Origin: JAHDHW01 sp964551455 | GTDB taxonomy: Bacteria; Bacteroidota; Bacteroidia; Chitinophagales; Saprospiraceae | Direction: 5' to 3' | Assembly (NCBI GenBank): GCA_964551455.1 | Contig: CAZKDA010000230.1 | Location: forward strand, 1 to 7,401 | DNA length: 7,401 bases | Program-made: the position numbers and the translations under genes | Notes under the pieces: generated by a model | Told to the model about the DNA's origin: nothing | The model's input: only the letters and a program-made list of their open reading frames with translations | Databases searched by the model: none | Shown here: piece after piece, positions 1-5,252 of the stretch | Layout of the letters: each line of letters starts with the position of its first letter | Position numbering within the stretch: position 1 is the first letter of the stretch

Positions 1-20
1 CCCTCTCTTGCAAGAGAGGG
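1..20. repeat. Perfect 20-bp palindrome at window edge
   Basis: The two 10-bp arms CCCTCTCTTG and CAAGAGAGGG are perfect reverse complements with no spacer. The sequence that follows (21-57) is G-rich and includes the short direct repeat GCGAA-GCGAA and a run of five Gs. From memory, palindromes of this CCCTCTC/GAGAGGG type followed by a GGGGGTGAG tail recur in intergenic DNA of Bacteroidota, so this is probably one copy of a dispersed element that may extend beyond the window. It lies 74 bp beyond the stop of the minus-strand cyclase gene and could end its transcript, but no T-run follows on that strand. Confidence 0.6.
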
Positions 21-93
21 GGAAACCGAGCGAAGCGAAGGTAGGGGGTGAGTTCGAAACCACGTTTTATTAATTTATTTAGTTTACAAAGTA

Positions 94-900
94 CTAAGGC
101 ACAAAAGCCACGATCCGCAATGGGCCGCCGCTTCCACCTTTGATTTTCATGGGGAGGGCGATGATGAAAAAATCTTTTGAAGGGATATTTTCGATGTTGG
201 CAATATTTTCAAAGATCAGGATATCCTTTTCTGCCAGGATGCGATGCGCCATAAAATCTTTGGATTGTCCGAAGTCGATACTCGGTGTATCGATACCGAT
301 GCCGTGGATTTTTCTGTTATCGACCAGCCATTGCGCTGCGTCGGGGTGCAATCCGGGGAAATGCAACTCGGCAACGGCTTCGGGGCCTGTCATAGCCGTA
401 CCGATGTATTTTTCGCGGTCGTTCCAGAATTGCCCGTAGCCGGTGTGCAGCAGGATCATAGCGTTGGCCGGGATTTCGCCGTTTGCAGCTTCCCATGCCT
501 GGAGGTCTTCGGCGGTCACGAGGTAGTCGCTGTTTTTGAGCGCTTTGTCAGCGACATCCACGACGATCCCTTCTCCGGAAAGCTGTTCGACGGGGATTTG
601 TTCAACAGTGTTTTTTCCTTGGCTGAAATGGATCGGCGCGTCAAGGTGTGTGCCTCCATGTTCTTCGGCAGCATATTTCCCGGAGGCATAAAAAAAGCCT
701 TTTTCGGTCATACCGTAAAATACCGTATCGTGCTGGAAAGGTTCGTTGGTTGGCCAGTAGATGGTGTTTTCGTCAAAATTCCAGGTCAGGTCGATCCAGG
801 TTCCTGTTTTTAAAATATCCAAAGGATTCGGCGGTTCGGGGGTGTTCGTATTGCAGGCGGCCAGGATGAGAAAGGAAAGGAGGGTAAAAAGATGCTTCAT
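94..900 (-). CDS. Cyclase family lipoprotein (kynurenine formamidase-like)
   Basis: The 268-residue protein begins with a short basic and hydrophobic signal ending in a lipobox, L13-A-A-C16, so it is predicted to be lipid-anchored and exported. The mature part is a cyclase-family domain (Pfam Cyclase, the family of bacterial kynurenine formamidase KynB). It carries the signature HGGTHLDAP at residues 81-89 followed by H91; H81, H85, D87 and H91 are the expected metal and catalytic positions. Further conserved spots are DTPSID at 204-209, H219 and E231. Family members hydrolyse amide or similar bonds using a divalent metal; the substrate cannot be read from the sequence. No tryptophan-catabolism gene is nearby, and KynB itself is cytosolic, so a different substrate is likely. 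The gene is divergent from the sugar kinase gene and stands alone on its strand here. The start is fixed by the signal peptide. Confidence 0.9.
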   Translation of the reverse strand: MKHLFTLLSFLILAACNTNTPEPPNPLDILKTGTWIDLTWNFDENTIYWPTNEPFQHDTVFYGMTEKGFFYASGKYAAEEHGGTHLDAPIHFSQGKNTVEQIPVEQLSGEGIVVDVADKALKNSDYLVTAEDLQAWEAANGEIPANAMILLHTGYGQFWNDREKYIGTAMTGPEAVAELHFPGLHPDAAQWLVDNRKIHGIGIDTPSIDFGQSKDFMAHRILAEKDILIFENIANIENIPSKDFFIIALPMKIKGGSGGPLRIVAFVP

Positions 901-922
901 TTTTTAAGAATTGGGTTGACGA

Positions 923-930
923 CAAATTTC
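923..930 (-). promoter_or_regulatory. Possible -7 box for the cyclase gene
   Basis: On the minus strand this reads GAAATTTG, seven of eight positions of the Bacteroidota TAnnTTTG box, and it ends 22 nt before the ATG. No clear -33 TTG element is visible at the usual distance, so support is weak. Confidence 0.25.
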
Positions 931-1004
931 ACATTTAATTCTGAAATTTATGGTGTCTAAGCTTGTGTTTTTTGGAAGTTAAGTTGGATCGGTTGAATGA
1001 GTTG

Positions 1005-1040
1005 ATTAGCACATTAACAAATTAGCAAATCAGCAAATCC
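1005..1040. repeat. 8-bp tandem repeat, four and a half units
   Basis: Four consecutive octamers are visible: ATTAGCAC, ATTAACAA, ATTAGCAA and ATCAGCAA, followed by a partial ATCC. The units differ by one or two bases and the period is exactly 8. The array sits in the divergent intergenic region and ends 21 bp before the putative -7 box of the sugar kinase gene. It occupies the place where a -33 element or an activator site would be expected. Confidence 0.75.
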
Positions 1041-1061
1041 TCATCTTCCCCAAAAAACCAT

Positions 1062-1069
1062 TAATTTTG
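1062..1069 (+). promoter_or_regulatory. Bacteroidota -7 promoter box (TAnnTTTG)
   Basis: TAATTTTG is an exact match to the Bacteroidota -7 consensus TAnnTTTG and lies 27 nt before the ATG at 1097. It overlaps a TTG at 1067 that is in frame with the kinase and could be taken as an upstream start. The promoter reading argues that translation begins at 1097. A -33 TTG is not obvious. Confidence 0.5.
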
Positions 1070-1096
1070 CCAGCCACAAATCAAACAAGCCATAGT

Positions 1097-2095
1097 ATGA
1101 TCGATGTTGATAAAATATTTACGGGATTTGAAAACCTGGATGTGCTCATTGTCGGAGATGTGATGATCGACAGGTACATGACCGGCAGGGTGGATCGCAT
1201 CTCTCCGGAAGCGCCGGTTCCTGTTGTTCAACTTTTTCAGGTTGAAAACCGGCTGGGAGGCGCCGCCAATGTAGCTTTGAATATCCGGGCAATGGGTGCC
1301 AAGGCTCATCTTTGCAGCGTGATTGGGAAGGATGAAAACGCTGAAGTATTTCTCAGCCTCATGCCGGAAGAAGGGCTTGCAACGTCCAATATCCTCCAAT
1401 CGGGGGAAAGAAAAACTACGGTGAAAACCAGGGTTATCGCTTCCAGCCAGCATTTGCTCCGCGTAGATAACGAAGATACCCACGATCTTTCAGCGACGGA
1501 AACCGAGCGGTTTTTGGAAATGATAAGATCAATCCTGGAAATTCAAAAGATTGATGTCATTTTATTTCAGGATTACAACAAAGGCGTTTTGAATATCACT
1601 GTGATCACGGCGGTCGTTGAAGAAGCTCTTAAGAGAAACATCCCTACTGTGGTTGATCCGAAAAAGAACAATTTTCTGGCTTACAAAAATGCAACGCTTT
1701 TCAAACCCAATCTCAAAGAAGTGCGCGAGGCATTGCCCTTTCCGGTTCATCCCGAAATCGTTTCCCTGCAATACGCTTCGGAATTTATCCGCGAACAATT
1801 GAACCATCAAAATACCCTGATCACGCTTTCCGACAAAGGTATATTTGCTGATGATAATACACAAAGTATGATACTCCCGACCCAACCCCGGAACATCACC
1901 GATGTGTGTGGCGCCGGGGATACCGTAATTAGTATTGCTGCACTGGGCATTGCGCTGGTTTTGGATTTGAAAGACATCGCCGTGCTCACCAACCTGGCTG
2001 GCGGGCAGGTTTGCGAAAAGGTCGGCGTCGTGCCTGTCGATAAAAAACAATTGAAAGAAGAATACCAAAAAGCGCTTTTAAGTGAAAGGTTATAA
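1097..2095 (+). CDS. PfkB-family kinase, heptose-7-phosphate kinase type (RfaE domain I)
   Basis: This 332-residue protein is a ribokinase/PfkB-family sugar kinase. Its closest recognisable type is the kinase half of HldE/RfaE, which phosphorylates D-glycero-D-manno-heptose 7-phosphate at C1 on the route to ADP-heptose for LPS or other surface glycans. Visible signatures are VGDVMIDRY at 19-27 with the following DRISPEAPVPV segment, the sugar-binding GGAANVA at 54-60, QDYNKGVL at 158-165, DPKK at 187-190, and the anion-hole and catalytic motif CGAGDT at 271-276 with base D275. It stops at the end of the kinase fold, so the cytidylyltransferase-type second domain of the 477-residue E. coli enzyme is absent and would have to be encoded elsewhere. 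I chose the ATG at 1097 over an in-frame TTG at 1067 because the latter lies inside a promoter box and related proteins begin near this Met. A different sugar substrate cannot be excluded. Confidence 0.9.
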   Translation: MIDVDKIFTGFENLDVLIVGDVMIDRYMTGRVDRISPEAPVPVVQLFQVENRLGGAANVALNIRAMGAKAHLCSVIGKDENAEVFLSLMPEEGLATSNILQSGERKTTVKTRVIASSQHLLRVDNEDTHDLSATETERFLEMIRSILEIQKIDVILFQDYNKGVLNITVITAVVEEALKRNIPTVVDPKKNNFLAYKNATLFKPNLKEVREALPFPVHPEIVSLQYASEFIREQLNHQNTLITLSDKGIFADDNTQSMILPTQPRNITDVCGAGDTVISIAALGIALVLDLKDIAVLTNLAGGQVCEKVGVVPVDKKQLKEEYQKALLSERL

Positions 2096-2140
2096 GGGTA
2101 TAGAGTCTGACATCTTCCTAATTTATAAACAACCAACTTT

Positions 2141-2470
2141 ATGAACGATCATCCTAAATGGAATTTTGAGGAATTTACCACTTTCCTCCTTCTGTATGCC
2201 TCCAATGCCGATCTCGAACTATCTGCTTCCGAAGAATCGGAAATGAAAAAACGGCTTGACCTCCGAAAGTACGAACAGATCAAAAAAGAATACGACAGCG
2301 CTTCGGATTATGAGATCATCCAGACCATTCTAAGTTACAAAGGCATCTATTTTCCTACGCTCAGCCGAACCAAGGAATTGCTCGACATGATAAAAAAACA
2401 GTTCTTCGCAGACGGTGAATTTTCAACCCTTGAAAAAAATGCGTTCCGCATCCTCCAGAAATTATTGTGA
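2141..2470 (+). CDS. Small TerB-like helical protein
   Basis: The 109-residue protein is predicted all-helical and soluble, with no signal peptide or membrane segment. Two stretches resemble the repeated acidic motif of the TerB/TerB-like fold: YASNADLELSASEESEMKK (19-37), with D24 and E31-E32, and FFADGEFSTLEKNAF (88-102), with D91-G92 and E98. TerB-like proteins bind metal through such acidic loops and often work with membrane or stress-related partners, but the role here is unknown. The gene starts 45 bp after the kinase stop with no terminator between them, so the two are probably cotranscribed. The leader ends in an A/C-rich stretch before ATG with no Shine-Dalgarno, as is usual in Bacteroidota. 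The protein is confidently real; the TerB assignment is by motif only. Confidence 0.75.
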   Translation: MNDHPKWNFEEFTTFLLLYASNADLELSASEESEMKKRLDLRKYEQIKKEYDSASDYEIIQTILSYKGIYFPTLSRTKELLDMIKKQFFADGEFSTLEKNAFRILQKLL

Positions 2471-2738
2471 CCCAAAAGGATCATTTTTTTTTGAACAATT
2501 GATCCGGCAGTTTCCGTGATGTTTGTGAGTTGAACTGATGAACTCCCCCGTGGCTTCTCAAGCTTTGTTGTATTGCTCTTAACCAGAGACGTAACCCCAG
2601 GTTCCCAACCCCGATCGGTCGGGTGCTAGCTCCACCATCAAAAGAACCTAATGTTAAATGGGTTGTTGCAATTCAAATAATATAAAAAATAATTATAATT
2701 TTATGAACTTGAATTGAAGAATATTACAACCCGGAGCA
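2471..2738. other. Intergenic region with several short inverted repeats
   Basis: No gene is supported in these 268 bp. The region contains GGATCA (2478-2483) and TGATCC (2500-2505) arms around a T9 run, a CCCGA-TCGG-TCGGG hairpin (2610-2623), and a larger inverted repeat just before the next gene (2660-2732). The middle part (about 2510-2650) has higher GC than the flanks and does not resemble either neighbour. It may be a remnant of a dispersed intergenic repeat. A stretch ending in TCCACCA near 2640 superficially recalls a tRNA 3' end, but no cloverleaf forms. Confidence 0.5.
2660..2732. repeat. Two-part inverted repeat in the leader of the lipoprotein gene
   Basis: The left arms GGGTTGT (2660-2666) and CAATTCAA (2669-2676) pair with TTGAATTG (2709-2716) and ACAACCC (2726-2732). 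The two stems are separated by 2 nt on the left and 9 nt on the right. The loop (2677-2708) is almost pure A/T and contains TAATTTTA (2696-2703), a seven-of-eight match to the -7 box. The outer arm ends 6 bp before the ATG at 2739. It could be an operator, a leader hairpin hiding the start, or the end of a small repeat element. Confidence 0.55.
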
Positions 2739-3641
2739 ATGAAAAAATCCCACATTTTTTTTAGCGTTTTGATGTTAGTTGTGTTTGTGTTGTCGTGCAA
2801 ATTTGACGATACCTCGCCTAATCCACAACTCAAATTGCCTTATGATAACCTAGATGAGTTTTTTGCGCAGCAGCGTTTGCAAGCGGATACATTTGTCATC
2901 AACGCCTCCACAGACGAAACCATTCTTACGGCAAACGGCGCCAAGCTGGAGATCGAAGCCGAAACATTCATAAAAAACAATATGCCTGTAGATGGAAACG
3001 TCTCGGTGGTTATCCGCGAGTTATTGCGAAAAAGCGAAATGGTTTTGCTCGATAGACCCTCAACCGCTTCTAATACTATCCTGGAATATGGCGGCATTAT
3101 CGTTTTCAATGCCTTCAAAGACAATGAAGCCCTTGCATTACAAAAACCGGTTTCCGCTACCTTGCCTGCCAGCGAACAACTCTCATCTTTTGGCGGCATG
3201 TCGCATTACAGCCGTTCCGGTACCTGGATGCTCGTCAATAACAGCGATGTGGTAGTGGATATCAATGAAGAAACTTTGCAGTTTGAAACGGAAAACCAGG
3301 GCTGGATGTGCGCTGCGATGGAAACCAACTTCAATGACCTGACGACCGTGCAAGCCAGGCCATTTGGCTATGGAACCATCCTGACCGACATCGCCGGGTT
3401 CATCGTTTTGTCGGATTTCAATACGGTGGTTCGCATGGAAGGCGACATGAATGGTTTAAAAGTAAGCAGAGCCAACATTCCCAAAGGTGTACAGGCCAGC
3501 ATCGTCATCTTTGCGATGGATGATTTCCGCTTGTTTGCCGGCATCAAAAACATCGAAATTGGTGACAATCACTCAGAAGACATTAGGGTCAATGATGTTA
3601 CTGACGCCAACCTTTCCGTATTGCTTCAGGAACTCGATTGA
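2739..3641 (+). CDS. Lipoprotein of unknown function, beta-rich
   Basis: The 300-residue protein has a clear signal peptide ending in the lipobox V17-L-S-C20, so it is predicted to be lipid-anchored in the cell envelope. Residues after the cysteine read K21-F-D-D24; a lysine followed by acidic residues right after Cys is the kind of signal that sends Bacteroidota lipoproteins to the cell surface, so surface exposure is possible (inference). The mature part looks beta-rich. The first half contains a TxxTILTANGAKLEIEAETF-like stretch (about 58-77) followed by VDGNVSVVIRELL (84-96). This is reminiscent of Bacteroidota lipoprotein domains that list structural properties set as an initial strand pair, but I cannot name the family firmly. 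There are no catalytic motifs and only one cysteine besides the anchor (in MCAAM, near 191). The gene appears monocistronic, with a repeat-derived hairpin downstream. Confidence 0.8.
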   Translation: MKKSHIFFSVLMLVVFVLSCKFDDTSPNPQLKLPYDNLDEFFAQQRLQADTFVINASTDETILTANGAKLEIEAETFIKNNMPVDGNVSVVIRELLRKSEMVLLDRPSTASNTILEYGGIIVFNAFKDNEALALQKPVSATLPASEQLSSFGGMSHYSRSGTWMLVNNSDVVVDINEETLQFETENQGWMCAAMETNFNDLTTVQARPFGYGTILTDIAGFIVLSDFNTVVRMEGDMNGLKVSRANIPKGVQASIVIFAMDDFRLFAGIKNIEIGDNHSEDIRVNDVTDANLSVLLQELD

Positions 3642-3712
3642 GTTGTGTGAAATTCAGGGATTTTTCTATGCGAGGTTACTGTTTTCAAACAAACCCTAGG
3701 TTTTTATTTTTT

Positions 3713-3800
3713 AAACCACAAAAAGCACAGAGAAGCCACAGAGATCGCAAAGTGAAACTCTGTGGCTTTTGTGTAAAACTTTGTGGTTTCTGTGGTTTTT
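3713..3800. repeat. CACAGAG-type dispersed inverted repeat
   Basis: Nested arms are visible. The outer arms are AAACCACAAA (3713-3722) and TTTGTGGTTT (3780-3789); the inner arms are AAGCCACAGAG (3733-3743) and CTCTGTGGCTT (3758-3768), 11 bp and perfect, with a 14-nt loop. A further TGTGGTTTTT follows at 3791-3800. This AACCACAAA...CACAGAG design matches a class of short repeats that I recall as common in intergenic DNA of many bacteria, including Bacteroidota. The sequence at 7370-7401 looks like a related member. Confidence 0.75.
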
Positions 3801-3807
3801 ATTTTTT
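3733..3807 (+). terminator. Probable terminator built from the repeat
   Basis: The 11-bp inner stem, extendable by a wobble pair, is followed by T-rich sequence. The outer arm ends directly before the TTTTTATTTTTT stretch at 3796-3807. This is well placed, about 90 bp after the lipoprotein stop, to end its transcript. The stem is separated from the strongest T-run, so the call is moderate. Confidence 0.45.
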
Positions 3808-3844
3808 CACTGTCTGCCTCGTAGTTTTGATGCAATACTGAATA

Positions 3845-3910
3845 GTTATACTTGTTCACGGATAAATTTCGGATTTTTCTTTTCCCGAAATTTTCAGTGA
3901 ACAGTTATAC
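3845..3910. repeat. Imperfect hairpin A upstream of metallophosphoesterase
   Basis: Arms AAATTTCGG (3864-3872) and CCGAAATTT (3885-3893) pair perfectly around a pyrimidine-rich 12-nt loop. Below them GTTCAC (3854-3859) pairs with GTGAAC (3897-3902), leaving a small internal loop. At the base, GTTATAC occurs on both sides (3845-3851 and 3904-3910) as a direct repeat that can partly pair through its TATA core. Confidence 0.6.
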
Positions 3911-3965
3911 CGACTAAGCATAGATTAATTTTTATAATCCGAAATCTATGCGGTGTCGTGTATAC
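3904..3965. repeat. Imperfect hairpin B adjoining hairpin A
   Basis: Arms GCATAGATT (3918-3926) and AATCTATGC (3943-3951) pair perfectly around a 16-nt AT-rich loop. Outside a 3-nt bulge on each side, CGAC (3911-3914) pairs with GTCG (3955-3958). The base TATAC (3906-3910) then pairs with GTATA inside GTATAC (3960-3965). The left base is the same GTTATAC copy that closes hairpin A, so the two structures share an arm. The loop contains TAATCCGAAAT, which echoes the AAATTTCGGAT sequence of hairpin A. Confidence 0.6.
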
Positions 3966-3970
3966 TTTAG
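3963..3970 (+). promoter_or_regulatory. Possible -7 box for the metallophosphoesterase gene
   Basis: TACTTTAG matches seven of eight positions of TAnnTTTG and lies 25 nt before the ATG at 3996. It overlaps the base of hairpin B, so the hairpin DNA occupies the -33 region. No Shine-Dalgarno sequence precedes the start. Confidence 0.3.
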
Positions 3971-3995
3971 TTTTTTAAAATAACGACCAGCACCT

Positions 3996-5174
3996 ATGAA
4001 TCTCCGAGCGGGAAAATTTTTCAAATACACTTCGGTTGCTTTTTTGAGCCTTGTGGCCATTTTTTTTATAGTGGCATATACTTTCAACCATTCCCTCAAA
4101 TTCAGCATCGACAAAACAATCCCTTATCAATTGGACAGGGAAGGGCCTTTCATCGCTTTGGAAGGTGATTCAATGGCAACGATCCATTACATCCGAGGCA
4201 ACCTGAAAGAAGGATTTGAATTGCAAAACCATTCGGTCAGCGCCGATTCGCTGGTAACAGCAACGGTTTTTTATCCGCTCGACAGCACGGAGTTTGACAT
4301 TGAGTTGGATTTCAATTTCCATCCTGAAAATACGATTTACCCTGCTGTTGAAAAAATATTCGCCGTATCCGACATGGAGGGCAATTTCAAAACCTTCAGG
4401 AATGTGCTGACTGCCAACGGGGTGATCGATGAAAACCTCAACTGGAATTTTGGAACAGGACACCTCGTCCTGCTGGGAGATTTTGTGGACAAGGGATATT
4501 TTGTAACCCAAACCCTTTGGCTGATCTACAAGCTAGAACAAGAAGCGGAAAAGGCCGGAGGCAAAGTGCATTACATATTAGGCAACCACGAGATCAACAA
4601 TTTGCAAGGCTATCACGCTTCTACGGCTCAAAAGTATTGGTACGCTGCCAACGTGCTGGGACTTAAAAGGCATGAGCTTTTAGGCGAAAATTCTTTTCTG
4701 GGGCGTTGGCTCGCCTCCAAAAACGTAGTGGAAAAAATCGGCGACTTACTTTTTGTCCACGGTGGATTGCACCCCGACCTCGCCAATCACGAGCTTTCAC
4801 TGGAACAGATCAACGGGCGGATCAGGTCGCAGTTTTATACCCCTTATTTTGTCAAAAAAGATGGCAAGGCCATCGATGATCTATTGTTTTCCAACAAAAA
4901 ATCGCCCGCATGGTATCGTGGTTATTTCACCGACAAGCTTCCTCGCGAAAAGATAAACTCGCTGTTGCAAAAATTCGATGCTACGCATATCATTGTGGGG
5001 CATACTGCACTGCCAAAAATAAGCCGGCATCATGGCGGTGTGGTCATTGGCATAGATGTCAAAAGTCCCCTGGATCACCTGAAATATTTTCCGCCGAGAA
5101 GGACAAATGCTTTGCTGATCGACAATGGGACCTGGTATCGCGTGAATGATGCCGGAAAGAAACGGGCGTTTTGA
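3996..5174 (+). CDS. Membrane-anchored calcineurin-like metallophosphoesterase
   Basis: The 392-residue protein has an N-terminal membrane segment (about 11-31) after a basic start, which suggests an anchor with the rest outside the cytoplasm. Residues 32-115 are an uncharacterised beta-rich spacer. The phosphoesterase domain follows (about 118-385) and resembles PPP/Shewanella-like phosphatases: SDMEGN at 125-130, GDFVDKG at 161-167, GNHE at 196-199, VHGG at 254-257 with H255, a SPAWYRGY segment at 303-310, and VGH at 334-336. These supply two-metal-site ligands D126, D162, N197, H255 and H336 and the catalytic H198. The first motif is unusual: the DxH histidine is replaced by E128. The family hydrolyses phosphomonoesters or phosphoprotein; the substrate here is unknown. 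The gene is preceded by an elaborate hairpin region and followed by 78 bp without a gene. The start is supported by the short basic lead into the membrane segment. Confidence 0.88.
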   Translation: MNLRAGKFFKYTSVAFLSLVAIFFIVAYTFNHSLKFSIDKTIPYQLDREGPFIALEGDSMATIHYIRGNLKEGFELQNHSVSADSLVTATVFYPLDSTEFDIELDFNFHPENTIYPAVEKIFAVSDMEGNFKTFRNVLTANGVIDENLNWNFGTGHLVLLGDFVDKGYFVTQTLWLIYKLEQEAEKAGGKVHYILGNHEINNLQGYHASTAQKYWYAANVLGLKRHELLGENSFLGRWLASKNVVEKIGDLLFVHGGLHPDLANHELSLEQINGRIRSQFYTPYFVKKDGKAIDDLLFSNKKSPAWYRGYFTDKLPREKINSLLQKFDATHIIVGHTALPKISRHHGGVVIGIDVKSPLDHLKYFPPRRTNALLIDNGTWYRVNDAGKKRAF

Positions 5175-5252
5175 TTTTTTTTGGGTTCTTGAATTGCGTT
5201 TTCCGGCCAAGTCTGTAGTTTATTATAAAACAAACAGAAAAATTAAAATCTA

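Larger units (their letters stand above)
3642..3995. other. Repeat-rich intergenic region with no gene
   Basis: These 354 bp hold no supported gene; open frames here run through repeat sequence and have no family resemblance. From left to right it contains about 70 bp of unremarkable DNA, a CACAGAG-type dispersed inverted repeat (3713-3800), a short T-rich spacer, two adjoining imperfect hairpins (3845-3965), and a possible promoter box before the metallophosphoesterase gene. Confidence 0.7.

Noticed and set aside
244..813. A 189-codon open frame on the plus strand
   Set aside because: It lies entirely antisense to the cyclase gene, whose lipobox and metal motifs are unmistakable. The plus-strand translation resembles no family.
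1005..1040. CRISPR array
   Set aside because: The repeat unit is 8 bp with no spacers. It is a simple tandem repeat.
1067..1096. Upstream in-frame TTG start for the sugar kinase
   Set aside because: The TTG is the end of an exact TAnnTTTG promoter box, and the extra ten residues do not match the family's N-terminus. The ATG at 1097 is preferred.
1562..2068. A 168-codon open frame antisense to the sugar kinase
   Set aside because: It is a shadow of the well-supported PfkB-family gene on the plus strand.
2478..2505. Terminator after the TerB-like gene (GGATCA/TGATCC)
   Set aside because: The T-run is inside the loop rather than after the stem, so the intrinsic terminator layout is wrong.
2600..2645. 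tRNA-like 3' end (GGTTCCC...TCCACCA)
   Set aside because: The T-loop does not match GTTCRANNC and no acceptor or anticodon stem can be formed upstream.
3638..3841. A 67-codon open frame on the plus strand after the lipoprotein gene
   Set aside because: It runs through the CACAGAG repeat, and its Cys/Phe-rich product is repeat-derived with no protein-like pattern.
5160..5185. Terminator after the metallophosphoesterase gene (AAACGGGCGTTT then T8)
   Set aside because: The stem is only about 4-5 bp, overlaps the stop codon and has a minimal loop. It is too weak to call.
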